Assembly (NCBI GenBank): GCA_003645615.1
Contig: QNBE01000004.1
Location: forward strand, 1-39,862
Reading direction: 5' to 3'
Origin: Caldifarciminota bacterium
Lineage (GTDB): Bacteria > Hydrothermota > Tepidihabitantia > B36-G15
DNA length: 39,862 nucleotides
Shown here: one piece after another, positions 14,341 to 23,916 of the stretch
How positions within the stretch are numbered: position 1 is the first letter of the stretch
How the letters are laid out: every line of letters begins with the position of its first letter
Notes under the pieces: model-generated
What the model was told of the DNA's origin: nothing
What the model saw: only the letters and a program-made list of their open reading frames with translations
The model's database searches: none
Made by a program: the position numbers and the translations under genes

Positions 14341-14880
14341 ATGGCGCGGATAAAGCAGATCAATCCCGAGGAGGCAAGTAGCTACACCCGGAAGCTCTTC
14401 AAAAGGATCAAAGAGGCCTTTGGGACCATCCCTAATATGTTCCGCTGTATGGGGAACTCCGAGATGGCCCTGGATGGTTTCCTAAGTATGAATGCCAGCT
14501 TGGGAGCAGGAAAGTTGGGACCTAAGAATATGAAATTGGTCATCCTGGCAACCTCTCAGCTGAACGACTGTGAATACTGCGCCTCGGCACACACTCAGAT
14601 GGCCAAGGATGCCGGCCTTTTGACCGATGAGGAGTGCCTCAATGCCAGAAAGCTGATCGGCTCTGATCCCAAGTCCGATGCCCTCCTGAAGTTTACCGGT
14701 CGGGTCTTCGAAACCAGGGGCAAAGTGACCGATCAGGACCTCGAGGCGATCCGTCAGGCAGGTTTCTCCGATGAGGAAATCATTGAGATTCTGGCAACGA
14801 TGGCCCTTATTACATTTGCCAACTACACCTCGAATGTCGGTGAGCCCGATCTCGACTTTCCCAAGGCACCAGAGGTATGA
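14341..14880 (+). CDS. AhpD/carboxymuconolactone decarboxylase-like protein
   Basis: This 179-residue all-helical protein carries the AhpD redox motif C77-E-Y-C80-x3-H84 (NDCEYCASAHTQMAKDAGL), preceded by a typical PNMFRCMGNSEMALDGFLSM segment. Members of the family reduce peroxides or act as thiol-disulfide partners of peroxiredoxins; the 'peroxidase-related' subgroup is the closest by pattern. No signal peptide. It has its own promoter and a very strong Shine-Dalgarno, and is divergent from the PAS kinase whose sensor also carries cysteines, so a shared link to redox stress is plausible but inferred. The next gene has its own promoter 3 nt after the stop, so this may be a single-gene unit. 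Confidence 0.85.
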   Translation: MARIKQINPEEASSYTRKLFKRIKEAFGTIPNMFRCMGNSEMALDGFLSMNASLGAGKLGPKNMKLVILATSQLNDCEYCASAHTQMAKDAGLLTDEECLNARKLIGSDPKSDALLKFTGRVFETRGKVTDQDLEAIRQAGFSDEEIIEILATMALITFANYTSNVGEPDLDFPKAPEV

Positions 14881-14882
14881 GG

Positions 14883-14911
14883 TTGACAATCGAGGTTTCT
14901 TAAAATATAAT
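14883..14911 (+). promoter_or_regulatory. Consensus sigma-70-type promoter of the lipoprotein/inositol/purine train
   Basis: Perfect TTGACA (14883-14888), 17 nt spacer, perfect TATAAT (14906-14911), then AAGGAGGTG and the ATG at 14931. The exact consensus suggests strong constitutive expression and supports an ordinary sigma-70-like housekeeping factor in this organism. Confidence 0.8.
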
Positions 14912-14930
14912 GATTTTTTAAGGAGGTGCG

Positions 14931-15482
14931 ATGAAAGTCCTCAATCTTATCCTTTTTGTCAGCAGCCTGGTCATACTTGCCTGTGTCAAGGAACCGGTCG
15001 CCATCTACGAGGATATCCCGATCATCGAAGTGACCTCCCCCTCGGCAACGGAAAAATTTCGGGTTCGGTGCTGGATCGATACCTTTCCGATCGTTGACAC
15101 CACCTATGATCACAGTTACCGCGACACCAACTATGTCAATGTGACCCTTAGGGAGCACTCGGGAAAGAAAATCCGGTTCACCTCGGTAACCGCAAGACTC
15201 TACGACCAGGAAGGAAATTATATCGGGGTGGTAGGTGAGAAGGCGCTCATCCCGCCACGCACCAATGAAAAACAAGATACGATTGTAGTGAAGGTTCCGG
15301 TAATTCTCGATGGTGGTGATGGTGAAGATCTCGATAAGGCCGACGGCAAGATCGATTATACCGGTGGGAGTGGTTATATCTCCTTTGAAGCCGAAGGTCG
15401 GGATCTCGATCACGGTCTGGAGGCCTCTTCTCTGGAAAGTTATACGCCCCTTGAGGTAACCACCTTCTTCGAAGAACGCTAA
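14931..15482 (+). CDS. Putative lipoprotein of unknown function
   Basis: This 183-residue protein begins with a lipoprotein signal ([13 protein letters not shown]; lipobox I-L-A-C, Cys18), so the mature chain is probably membrane-anchored. The rest is rich in beta-strand patterns and charged residues ([60 protein letters not shown]), which looks like one or two immunoglobulin-like sandwich domains. I recognise no family. It is the first gene after a perfect promoter and is followed after 13 nt by the inositol-phosphate synthase gene with its own GGAGGTG. The strong promoter suggests abundance. Confidence 0.75.
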   Translation: MKVLNLILFVSSLVILACVKEPVAIYEDIPIIEVTSPSATEKFRVRCWIDTFPIVDTTYDHSYRDTNYVNVTLREHSGKKIRFTSVTARLYDQEGNYIGVVGEKALIPPRTNEKQDTIVVKVPVILDGGDGEDLDKADGKIDYTGGSGYISFEAEGRDLDHGLEASSLESYTPLEVTTFFEER

Positions 15483-15495
15483 GACTGGAGGTGTA

Positions 15496-16578
15496 ATGCC
15501 CAAGGTCAGGGTCGCAATAATCGGGATTGGTAATTGTGCCTCATCATTGGTTCAGGGTGTCCATTATTATCGTAATGCCAAGGAGGGTGACCTCATTCCC
15601 GGGATCATGCACGTCAATCTGGGCGGCTACCACATCCGGGACATCGAGTTTACTCTCGGTATCGATATCGATAAGAATAAGGTCGGCAAGGATCTTGCTC
15701 AGGCGATCTTCACCTATCCTAACAATACCTACCAGTTCTGCAATGTTCCCAAGCTGGGGGTGAAGGTTGTCCGGGGGATGACCCACGATGGCCTCGGTGA
15801 GTATCTCTCCAAGATTATTACCAAGGCCCCAGGGCCAACCGCCGACATCGTCCGACTCCTAAGGGAGACCAAGACCGATGTGGTAATAAACTTTCTACCG
15901 GTGGGGAGCGAAGAGGCGACCAAGTGGTATGTGGAACAGACCCTTGAAGCGGGCTGTGCCTTCATCAACTGTATCCCGGTCTTTATCGCCTCACAGAAAT
16001 ACTGGCAACGTCGGTTTAAACAGCGTGGTCTACCGGTCATCGGCGACGATATCAAATCCCAGGTTGGGGCGACCATCGTCCATCGGACCCTCACCAATCT
16101 CCTGATTGAACGGGGAGTAAAACTGGAACGCACCTCCCAACTAAATGTTGGTGGCAACACCGATTTTCTCAACATGCTGGAACGGGCCCGACTCAAATCG
16201 AAGAGGATATCGAAGACCGGTGCCGTCACCTCACTCATCCCTTATGACCTCGGTGAGGAGAACATCTATATTGGCCCTTCCGACTATGTCGCCTGGCTCA
16301 AAGACCGTAAGTGGGCCCACATTCGGCTGGAGGCCAAGACCTTCGGTGATGTCCCGCTTAATATCGAGCTGAAACTGGAGGTCTGGGATTCTCCCAATTC
16401 CGCCGGGGTTGTCATCGATGCCATCCGATGTGCCAAGCTGGCCTTAAATCATGGCCTTTCCGGGGCCCTGATTGGACCATCGAGTTACTTCATGAAGACC
16501 CCTCCCCGCCAGTTCCCGGATCATATCTGCCGTCGGAAGACGGAGCAATTCATCGCCCGTTATGGCCGGAGGCGATGA
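15496..16578 (+). CDS. ino1: Myo-inositol-1-phosphate synthase
   Basis: This 360-residue NAD-dependent enzyme converts glucose-6-phosphate to inositol-1-phosphate. The N-terminal Rossmann loop is [17 protein letters not shown]. The catalytic-domain signatures are [17 protein letters not shown] (active-site Lys) and [11 protein letters not shown], followed by [15 protein letters not shown] and [21 protein letters not shown]. Length matches the short bacterial and archaeal type, not the ~500-residue eukaryotic one. The product could serve phosphatidylinositol-type lipids or, in thermophiles, di-inositol phosphate as a compatible solute; neither downstream pathway is in the window. It overlaps thymidylate kinase by 4 nt (ATGA). 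Confidence 0.92.
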   Translation: MPKVRVAIIGIGNCASSLVQGVHYYRNAKEGDLIPGIMHVNLGGYHIRDIEFTLGIDIDKNKVGKDLAQAIFTYPNNTYQFCNVPKLGVKVVRGMTHDGLGEYLSKIITKAPGPTADIVRLLRETKTDVVINFLPVGSEEATKWYVEQTLEAGCAFINCIPVFIASQKYWQRRFKQRGLPVIGDDIKSQVGATIVHRTLTNLLIERGVKLERTSQLNVGGNTDFLNMLERARLKSKRISKTGAVTSLIPYDLGEENIYIGPSDYVAWLKDRKWAHIRLEAKTFGDVPLNIELKLEVWDSPNSAGVVIDAIRCAKLALNHGLSGALIGPSSYFMKTPPRQFPDHICRRKTEQFIARYGRRR

Positions 16579-17207
16579 ATCTCGGCGTGTTGGTCAGCTT
16601 TGAAGGGATTGAAGGGTCTGGAAAAACAACCCAGGCGGAGTTACTTTATCATGACCTTAAGACCAAAGGGGTGCCGGTGGTCCTCTTCCGGGATCCTGGA
16701 TCTACCGAAGTGGGAGAACGGATCCGCGCCATCCTCCTCGATCCGAAGGTGAAGATATCTCCCTGGTGTGAGCTCTTTCTCTACTTGGCCGCCAGGTCCG
16801 AACTGGTAAGATCGGCGATTATTCCCAGCCTCAAGGAGAAGAAGGTGGTCATTCTGGACCGGTTTTGCGACTCCACCTTCGCCTATCAGGCCTTTGGACG
16901 AGGACTCCCCTCCCGCCGGGTCTCGGTTATTAACAAGATTGCGACCAGGGCGATCAAGCCCAATCTCACCATCCTCGTCGATATCGAACCTACTAAGGGT
17001 TTAAAGAGGATTACCCATCCCCACGATCGGATCGAGGCAGAAGATAGGGCCTACCACCAGAAAGTGAGGGAAGGTTATCTGAGACTCGCACGCCGGGCCC
17101 GGAAACGGATTAAGGTCCTGGATGGCGATAAGCCTAAGGAGGAACTCCACCTCGAGGTGAAGGGGTTCGTCTACCCCCTCCTAAGGGAGAAAGGATATCG
17201 ACTATGA
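16575..17207 (+). CDS. tmk: Thymidylate kinase
   Basis: The listed ORF is too long at the 5' end. The likely start is the ATG at 16575 ([19 protein letters not shown]), with GGAGGCG upstream and a 4-nt overlap with the inositol synthase stop. This gives 210 residues, normal for dTMP kinase. It shows the P-loop [11 protein letters not shown], the DR(Y/F/H)-like motif [17 protein letters not shown] and the lid region [19 protein letters not shown]. The arginine in the P-loop of type I enzymes is absent. It phosphorylates dTMP to dTDP. It sits between the inositol synthase and the S41 protease in a tightly overlapping operon, an apparently housekeeping mix. Confidence 0.92.
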   Translation: MNLGVLVSFEGIEGSGKTTQAELLYHDLKTKGVPVVLFRDPGSTEVGERIRAILLDPKVKISPWCELFLYLAARSELVRSAIIPSLKEKKVVILDRFCDSTFAYQAFGRGLPSRRVSVINKIATRAIKPNLTILVDIEPTKGLKRITHPHDRIEAEDRAYHQKVREGYLRLARRARKRIKVLDGDKPKEELHLEVKGFVYPLLREKGYRL

Positions 17208-18670
17208 GAAAGGTCTTTATGATTTTGGTCTTCCTTTTCACCTTCTCTGGGGATCGGGCCAACATCTACAGGTCGCTCCGGGTCTTTGAGCGGGTCCTAT
17301 CCCTGATCCAGACCAATTATTATCAGGAGGTTGCCGCCGAAAGCCTGATCCGGGGCGCCTTAGAGGGTATGATCGATGCCCTCGACGATCCTCATAGCGA
17401 TTATATGACCGAGGAGGAATACAGCGAGCTGAAGATATCGACCCGTGGCGAGTTCGGTGGGGTTGGAATCCAGATCGGTATCCGGGAAGAGAAGCTCACG
17501 GTCATCTCTACCCTGGAAGGGACACCAGCCGAGAGGGTCGGTCTGATGGCTGGTGATCATATCACCCATGTCGATGGTGAGTCGACCAAGGGCTGGACCA
17601 CCCAGCAGGCAGCCCAGCATATCCGGGGGAAGCCGGGGACCGAGGTCATCCTTACCATTGAGCGGGGTGGAGAGGTCTTCGATGTCACCATCAAAAGGGA
17701 GATCATCAAGATCAACCCGATACCATACTTCAACCTGGTTGATGAGGAGATCGGTTATGTCCGACTCGCCTCCTTCTCGAGACGGGCCGAGTCAAGACTG
17801 GAGCGGGTGATCGATTCCCTCTTCGAAGCCGGAGCAAAGAAGCTCATTTTTGATCTCAGAAACAACTCCGGTGGTCTATTAGATCAGGGGGTGGGGGTGG
17901 CCGAGCTCTTCCTTCCCCCTGGTAAGTTGATCGTGGAGACCAAGGGAAGGAGGAGTGGTGATCGTAAATTCCTGAGTCGGGTTCCAGATCGATGGGGCGA
18001 TTACCCTCTTGTAGTCCTGGTCAATCGCGGCTCGGCATCGGCATCGGAGATTGTCGCCGGTGCGATCCAGGACTGGGAAAGGGGAATTATTCTGGGTGAA
18101 CGGACATTCGGCAAGGGGTCGGTCCAGAATGTCTTCCCCTTAGAAGATGGTGGTGCCCTCCGGCTTACGACCGCCCTCTGGTATATCGCCTCCGGCCGGT
18201 GTATCAATAAGAAGGAGAACGACACCTTGCGGCCAGAATACAAGACCCTCGGCCCCAGGAGAAGAACAGTTTATGGCGGCGGCGGGATCACCCCAGATAT
18301 CATCGATACCCTCCCGACCATGACCAGGCTGGAACAGGAGATCTATCGGCGTGGGCTCTTCTTCACCTTTTCAGTCGGTTATGCCCAACACCATCCAGAA
18401 TTGAAGAAGGAGATCACCATAACGCCAGGAATCCTGGACAGCTTCAAACTCTTCCTCACCAAACACGAGATCGAGTTCACCGATGAGGAATTCTCCCAAT
18501 CAGAAGAGATGATCCGCTATCGGTTGAAGATCGAATTTGCCGGTTATCTCCATGGTCTGCGGGCAAGATATGAGTATGCCCTCCCTGGTGATCCCCAGTT
18601 CCAGCATGCCCTCCAGCTCTTAAGGGGTGCGTCTTCAACTGATGAACTCTTCTCCAATTTAGAACCCTGA
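17204..18670 (+). CDS. ctpA: C-terminal processing protease, S41 family
   Basis: This 488-residue protein has a short signal peptide ([16 protein letters not shown]), placing it outside the cytoplasm. An N-terminal helical part includes DALDDPHSDYMTEEEY, a family signature. A PDZ domain (~85-170; RGEFGGVGIQIGIREEKLTV, GTPAERVGLMAGDHI) precedes the protease core, with FDLRNNSGGLLDQGV and the catalytic pair Ser279 (RGSASASEIVAGA) and Lys304 (TFGKGSVQ), 25 residues apart as in CtpA. The C-terminal ~130 residues extend past the core. The family trims protein C termini in the periplasm, and one could speculate about the sorting-domain proteins nearby, although type IX signals are cut by a different protease. 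It overlaps tmk by 4 nt and purL by 1 nt. Confidence 0.92.
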   Translation: MRKVFMILVFLFTFSGDRANIYRSLRVFERVLSLIQTNYYQEVAAESLIRGALEGMIDALDDPHSDYMTEEEYSELKISTRGEFGGVGIQIGIREEKLTVISTLEGTPAERVGLMAGDHITHVDGESTKGWTTQQAAQHIRGKPGTEVILTIERGGEVFDVTIKREIIKINPIPYFNLVDEEIGYVRLASFSRRAESRLERVIDSLFEAGAKKLIFDLRNNSGGLLDQGVGVAELFLPPGKLIVETKGRRSGDRKFLSRVPDRWGDYPLVVLVNRGSASASEIVAGAIQDWERGIILGERTFGKGSVQNVFPLEDGGALRLTTALWYIASGRCINKKENDTLRPEYKTLGPRRRTVYGGGGITPDIIDTLPTMTRLEQEIYRRGLFFTFSVGYAQHHPELKKEITITPGILDSFKLFLTKHEIEFTDEEFSQSEEMIRYRLKIEFAGYLHGLRARYEYALPGDPQFQHALQLLRGASSTDELFSNLEP

Positions 18671-21468
18671 TGGTCCACCGGGTTGAGGTTCGGAAACGGT
18701 ATCCGGACAAACGGGGGGAGAGGATTATTGCCGGGATGGGCCTACTGGGTGTTACTGGAATCGATAAGGTCGAGGTTATCGATGTCTATTATCTCTACGG
18801 GATTAGTGATGTAGAGGCCAGAAGGATCGCTGAGGAGCTCCTCACCGATCCGGTTGGTGAAGAGTATCGCTTAGGGAAGTTCGATTGTGATGGGACCGAG
18901 ATCGAGATCACCTACAATCCCGGGGTCGAGGATCCGGTTACCCCCTCTGCCCTGAGAGCGATCGCCGATCTCGGCATCAAGATAGAGCACTTTAAGACCG
19001 CCAAGCGTTACATCTTCTCGGGAGACCTTGATCCGGAAACCCTCAATACCGTCGCCACCCGACTCCTCTACAACCCGCTGATCGAGCATATTGTCACCGG
19101 GGATGAAGAATTCCCTGAGACGACCTATCGGTTTAAACTCATCCACATCCCGCTCGAAGGTGACCTGGTCGCAATCTCAAAGCGGTACGGGCTTGCTCTC
19201 AACCGGATTGAGATGGAACGGATCCAGGAGTATTTCCGAAAGATCGGCCGTCCCCCAACCGACATCGAACTGGAGACCATTGCCCAGACCTGGTCCGAAC
19301 ACTGTGTCCATAAGACCTTTAAAGGGAGGATCGAGTATGAGGGCAGGGTCTTTGAGAATCTCATCAAGGAGACGATATTTGCTGTGGTGGAAGAGTTGAA
19401 GCCTGGGTGGTGCCTATCGGTCTTCCACGACAACTCCGGGGTAGTGGAGTTTGACGATGAGTATGGGGTCTGCTTTAAGGTTGAGACCCATAATCATCCC
19501 TCCGCATTGGAGCCCTATGGTGGTGCGGCAACCGGGATCGGTGGTGTGATCCGGGACATCCTGGGCACCGGCCAGGGAGCAAAACCTATCCTCTCGACCG
19601 ATGTCTTCTGCTTTGGGGAACCGGATATCGGTTATGACGAGCTGCCCGAGGGGGTCCTCCATCCGAAAAGGATCATCTCCGGAGTTGTGGGTGGGGTGCG
19701 GGACTATGGCAATCGAATGGGCATCCCGACCGCCTCTGGTGCGGTCTTCTACCACCCCTCATTCCTCTCCAATCCCTTAGTCTTCTGTGGCTGTCTCGGT
19801 ATCATCCCCAAGAAGAATATCAAGAAGGAGCTAAAGCCAGGTTATCGGGTCATTCTCGTCGGTGGGAAGACCGGCCGGGATGGCATCCATGGGGTCACTT
19901 TTGCCTCACAGGAGCTCGATAGCGAATCCCAGTCCCTCTCCTCCTGTGTTCAGATCGGCAACCCGATCGAAGAGAAGAAGATCTTAGACCTCATCATCAG
20001 GGCCCGGGATCTCGGCCTGATCCGGTCGATCACCGATTGCGGTGGTGGTGGCCTCTCCAGTGCAGTCGGTGAGATGGGACGCGAACTCGGAGTTGAGGTC
20101 CATCTGGAGAGGGTGCCGCTGAAATATACCGGCCTCACCTACACCGAGATCTGGATATCTGAGGCCCAGGAGCGGATGGTCATCGCCACCAGACCGGAGG
20201 ATGTCGATCGGTTGATCAACCTCTTTGCCGAAGAGGGGGTTGAAGCGGTGGAGATTGGCCGATTTACCGGGGATAGGATGCTCCGCCTCTATTATGAGGG
20301 TAATAAAGTGGGTGAGCTGGAGATGGAGTTTCTCCATAAGGGGATACCAAAGGTGGTGCGGAAGGCACGATGGGAGAAAAGAGAAGAGCTGATCCGGCCC
20401 GAACCGATCCCCCTCGATTCGGCCTTCTTAAAGGTTCTCGGTTCCTATAATATCGCCTCCAAGGAGTGGATCATCCGCCAGTATGACCATGAGGTCCAGG
20501 CCCGAACCATCGTCAAACCTCTGGTGGGAAGATGTTGTGATGGCCCCTCGGATGGGATCGTGATCTGGCCCCGATTGGAGAAGAGGTCTGGTCTTGCGGT
20601 CGGCTGTGGCCTCTTCCCCCGTTATGGCCAGATCGACCCCTACCATATGGCCGCTTCCGCAATCGATGAGGCGATCCGGAATATCGTTGCCGTGGGGGCC
20701 GATCCCAGCCGCATCGCCCTCCTTGACAATTTCTGCTTTGGTTCACCGGAGCGGGAAGAGGTGATGGGAGCAATCGTCCGGGCCTGTCTTGCCTGCTATG
20801 AGATTGGACTTGCCTATGGGACACCTTTCATCTCAGGTAAGGATAGCCTTTATAATGAATATATCGATCCGGTCGGTAATCCGAGACCGATCCTACCCAC
20901 CCTCCTCGTCTCATCGATCGGTCTTATCCCCGGCGGCAAGGTTGTCACCACCGACCTCAAGGAGGAGGGGAATCTCCTCTATCTTATCGGGAGATCAAAA
21001 GAGGAGCTGGGTGGATCAGAATATTTTTATCAGCTCGGGATTGAGACCGGTATCGTCCCCAAGGTCGATCCCGAGGTGGGTAAGAAGATCTATCTTTGCC
21101 TCCATCGGGCCATCAATGAGGGACTGATCCAGGCCTGCCATGACCTCTCTGAAGGGGGGCTGGGTGTTGCCTTAGCCGAGATGGTCATCGGAGGAAGAGT
21201 TGGGGCCGAGATCGATATCGATCGGATCGACTTCGATGGCAAAGCCCGGCCGGACCTCATCCTCTTCTCCGAATCCAACTCCCGATTCCTGGTTGAGATC
21301 CGGCCCGAGGATGAGACAAGGATCAACACCATCTTCTCCGGACTTCCCCACTACCGGATCGGGAAGGTTGGAAATGATCATCTCTCAATCCGCTCGGGAG
21401 GGAAGACGATCTTGGAGTTTTCCATCGACACCTTGGTTACAACCTGGAAGCATAAGCCGGTATTATGA
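18670..21468 (+). CDS. purL: Phosphoribosylformylglycinamidine synthase with N-terminal PurS-like pair
   Basis: This 932-residue protein exceeds small PurL (~740) because the N-terminal ~170 residues hold two PurS-like modules in tandem (HRVEVRKRYPDKRGERI with ISDVEARRIAEELL; then ITYNPGVEDPVTPSALRAI with LDPETLNTVATRLL). The catalytic part has QTWSEHCVHKTFKG, VCFKVETHNHPSALEPYGGA, the glycine-rich ITDCGGGGLSSAVGEMG and, in the second half, CHDLSEGGLGVALAEM. The glutaminase is not part of this chain, so a separate PurQ is expected; none is in the window. It acts in step 4 of purine synthesis, converting FGAR to FGAM. PurN (step 3) lies at 24850..25470 in a different operon. It overlaps the flanking genes by 1 and 4 nt. 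Confidence 0.93.
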   Translation: MVHRVEVRKRYPDKRGERIIAGMGLLGVTGIDKVEVIDVYYLYGISDVEARRIAEELLTDPVGEEYRLGKFDCDGTEIEITYNPGVEDPVTPSALRAIADLGIKIEHFKTAKRYIFSGDLDPETLNTVATRLLYNPLIEHIVTGDEEFPETTYRFKLIHIPLEGDLVAISKRYGLALNRIEMERIQEYFRKIGRPPTDIELETIAQTWSEHCVHKTFKGRIEYEGRVFENLIKETIFAVVEELKPGWCLSVFHDNSGVVEFDDEYGVCFKVETHNHPSALEPYGGAATGIGGVIRDILGTGQGAKPILSTDVFCFGEPDIGYDELPEGVLHPKRIISGVVGGVRDYGNRMGIPTASGAVFYHPSFLSNPLVFCGCLGIIPKKNIKKELKPGYRVILVGGKTGRDGIHGVTFASQELDSESQSLSSCVQIGNPIEEKKILDLIIRARDLGLIRSITDCGGGGLSSAVGEMGRELGVEVHLERVPLKYTGLTYTEIWISEAQERMVIATRPEDVDRLINLFAEEGVEAVEIGRFTGDRMLRLYYEGNKVGELEMEFLHKGIPKVVRKARWEKREELIRPEPIPLDSAFLKVLGSYNIASKEWIIRQYDHEVQARTIVKPLVGRCCDGPSDGIVIWPRLEKRSGLAVGCGLFPRYGQIDPYHMAASAIDEAIRNIVAVGADPSRIALLDNFCFGSPEREEVMGAIVRACLACYEIGLAYGTPFISGKDSLYNEYIDPVGNPRPILPTLLVSSIGLIPGGKVVTTDLKEEGNLLYLIGRSKEELGGSEYFYQLGIETGIVPKVDPEVGKKIYLCLHRAINEGLIQACHDLSEGGLGVALAEMVIGGRVGAEIDIDRIDFDGKARPDLILFSESNSRFLVEIRPEDETRINTIFSGLPHYRIGKVGNDHLSIRSGGKTILEFSIDTLVTTWKHKPVL

Positions 21469-22511
21469 CCCTTATCATCTTCCTTGCCACCTGGGAACTT
21501 CTCACCGTTCCAACCGAAGATGATCTGCTCGGCCTCTTCTTCCTCGACCCTCAGTATGGGTGGGTAGTGGGAAAAAATGATCTCATTCTCTTCACCTCTG
21601 ATGGGGGTGAGAGCTGGGAGAAACAGAACTCGACCACCACCAATTACGATCTCTACGATGTTGTATTTGTCGACCAGAACCATGGCTGGATCTGTGGCTG
21701 GAGCCCTTATAGCGGTTTCGGGGTCATCCTTGGGACGACCAATGGCGGGAGGAGCTGGCGTCTCCAGGCCGGAACCGGTCAGGCCAGTTATACCGAAGGG
21801 ATCGATTTTTATGATCAGAATTATGGCTGGGCAGTCGGCTATGACATCTTCAGCTCTGCCTCCCAGGTCCTGCTCACCACCGATGGGGGCTCGGCCTGGC
21901 AGGACTACACCTTAAGCTTCAATTCCTATCTCAAGGGGGTCGATTTCATCGATCCCCAGAGGGGATATGCCTGCGGGAACTATGGGATGGTCCTGAAATC
22001 GACCGATGGTGGCCACTCCTGGAATCGGATCAGTCCTGGTGGTGGTCAGACCTTCTATGAATTGAAGGCCTTTGATACCACCAATATCATTGTTGCTGGC
22101 GACACCATGATTCTCACCACCGATGGAGGGAAGACCTGGCAGATCCGTCCGATCGGCCGGCTGAGGTCTCTATCATTTCTGACCATGGCCCGGGGCTGGG
22201 TCTGTGGTGAAGGGGGTATCCTTACCACCCGGGATTCGGGTCAGACCTGGATCCCGGAGACGACCAATACCCAACTCCCCTTAAACTCGATCGTCATGCT
22301 CGATTCCCTCCACGGCTTCTGTGTTGGAGACAGCGGGATCGTGCTGAGGCGAACCGTTCCGCCTGCAGTGGGAGAGGAGGTCATCACCGAAGGAATGAAG
22401 CTGCCTTCCGGTATTTACGATCTCCTGGGCCGGAGGGTGGTTACTATGAAACAGGGGATCTACTTTATCGTCTCCGATGGTAAGACCACCAAGATCGTCC
22501 GGCTGAGATAA
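21465..22511 (+). CDS. Ycf48-like beta-propeller secreted protein with short C-terminal sorting-like tail
   Basis: This 348-residue protein has a short hydrophobic start (MTLIIFLATWELLTV), followed by repeated propeller blades with the Ycf48/BNR-type phrase T-x-D-G-G-x-(S/T)-W: TSDGGESWEKQ, TNGGRSWRLQ, TDGGSAWQDY, STDGGHSWNRI and TDGGKTWQIR. The last ~35 residues (GIYDLLGRRVVTMKQGIYFIVSDG) look like the shortened Por/type-IX C-terminal sorting domain seen on the proteins at 25511-31879. It therefore appears to be exported and may be surface-anchored; it has no link to photosynthesis. It overlaps purL by 4 nt and its last 47 nt overlap lnt tail to tail on the opposite strand. Confidence 0.82.
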   Translation: MTLIIFLATWELLTVPTEDDLLGLFFLDPQYGWVVGKNDLILFTSDGGESWEKQNSTTTNYDLYDVVFVDQNHGWICGWSPYSGFGVILGTTNGGRSWRLQAGTGQASYTEGIDFYDQNYGWAVGYDIFSSASQVLLTTDGGSAWQDYTLSFNSYLKGVDFIDPQRGYACGNYGMVLKSTDGGHSWNRISPGGGQTFYELKAFDTTNIIVAGDTMILTTDGGKTWQIRPIGRLRSLSFLTMARGWVCGEGGILTTRDSGQTWIPETTNTQLPLNSIVMLDSLHGFCVGDSGIVLRRTVPPAVGEEVITEGMKLPSGIYDLLGRRVVTMKQGIYFIVSDGKTTKIVRLR

Positions 22512-23916
22512 ACACAAAGATAAGGGAGAGATAAAAGATCACATCGCCAAGCTCGAGATAGAGTGACCGGCTTTGCTGGGGCACCACCACCACCAGACCG
22601 ATGGTTTCAAAGGCCGGTGTCCTCACCAGCACCCGGCCATAGGGGTCGACCACCATCGAGATCCCGGTATTGGCAACCCGGATCAATGGGATCCGGAATT
22701 CGACCGCCCGGACAATAGCCATATCGGCGTGCTGATAGAGACCGGGGCTGTCTCCAAACCAGCCATCGTTGGTAATATTGACTAAGAAGTCTACCTTGGT
22801 GGCATAACGGCGGGACAGTTCTGGAAAGATCGATTCGAAGCAGATGAGACAGCCAAATCGAGATCCCCAGGAGAAGACGGTTGACTCCTTTCCCGGTGAA
22901 TAGTCTCCCTGACCAAAATCGATACCTTTTAAGAAATGGAATCTCTCCTCATAGGGGAGATGTTCGCTGAAGGGAACGAGGTGGATCTTCTTATAGTGGC
23001 CCACCACCCCGGAGTCAGGGACAATCAGGATTGCACCATTATAAAGGTTATGATCCTCAAAGATGGAGGTCCCTAAGAGGATTGCAATCCGGTCGGAATC
23101 GGCCAGTTCGATAAGCCCTTTTTGATACCTCTTGTGGTGGAAGATCGAGAGGGGCATCGATGATTCGGGCCAGATCACCAGTCTGGCTCCGGCCCGGGCC
23201 AATGAGTCAGTCATCCGGATCAGCTTTTCCATCGTCTCTTCCCTCCGGCTCCGAGTCCAGACCTGATTGGTATTGATATTGGGCTGTAAGAGCCCAACCT
23301 TGGTGGTGGTCTTCTCCGATCTCCCCATCATCGCCCAGCCCAGTCCCAGAATAAGAGGTGGGAGGATCAGATAAAGGAACTTTCTCCTCCGAATCGCAAG
23401 ATAGATGAGGAAATTGACACCAGCCACGAAAAAGGATACCCCATAGATACCCAGACCGGCCGCAATCTGGAGAACCGGGAGATAGTGGACCTGGGTATAA
23501 CCGAGAAGGCCCCAGGGGAAGCCGAGCTCACCCCGGGATCGGAGATACTCTAAGATCACAATCAGGAAGGGGAGTGAGATGGGGCCGAGATAACTGATCC
23601 CGAGAGTGAGCAGGCCGTAGTAGAGGGCAAGATAGCCGATCAGTACCACAACCCCCAGGATAAGCCAGCGTCTGGTTACCGGGGGGACATCGAGGAAGAG
23701 GATCCAGTAGAGGAGGGTTGAGAAGTGGCCAATACCAAAGAGAAAACCGGATAAGAAACGATGGCGTGAGGCCAGCAGGATTAAGGGGATGAAGATGATA
23801 TAAGCGATGAAACCGAGAGGGTAGGGGCTGAAGGCGAATGTGAAGAGGACCCCGAGGAGAGGACTAATTAAGAGCGACCTCTTCCCCGGTTGCCACCGAG
23901 CGATAGAATCCATCAA
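22465..23916 (-). CDS. lnt: Apolipoprotein N-acyltransferase
   Basis: This 483-residue inner-membrane enzyme has about six hydrophobic helices in the first ~190 residues, then a nitrilase-type catalytic domain with the Glu-Lys-Cys triad visible as VIWPESSMPL, GHYKKIHLVPFSEHLP and GCLICFESIFPEL. A final membrane helix follows (VIFYLSLIFVFISAG). It adds the third acyl chain to lipoproteins, in keeping with the lipobox proteins here and a two-membrane envelope. The start ATG overlaps the end of the oxidoreductase gene by 53 nt; a slightly later start cannot be excluded because no clear Shine-Dalgarno is seen. The 3' end overlaps the Ycf48-like gene by 47 nt in the opposite direction. Confidence 0.92.
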   Translation of the reverse strand: MMDSIARWQPGKRSLLISPLLGVLFTFAFSPYPLGFIAYIIFIPLILLASRHRFLSGFLFGIGHFSTLLYWILFLDVPPVTRRWLILGVVVLIGYLALYYGLLTLGISYLGPISLPFLIVILEYLRSRGELGFPWGLLGYTQVHYLPVLQIAAGLGIYGVSFFVAGVNFLIYLAIRRRKFLYLILPPLILGLGWAMMGRSEKTTTKVGLLQPNINTNQVWTRSRREETMEKLIRMTDSLARAGARLVIWPESSMPLSIFHHKRYQKGLIELADSDRIAILLGTSIFEDHNLYNGAILIVPDSGVVGHYKKIHLVPFSEHLPYEERFHFLKGIDFGQGDYSPGKESTVFSWGSRFGCLICFESIFPELSRRYATKVDFLVNITNDGWFGDSPGLYQHADMAIVRAVEFRIPLIRVANTGISMVVDPYGRVLVRTPAFETIGLVVVVPQQSRSLYLELGDVIFYLSLIFVFISAGRSWWSYHRRR

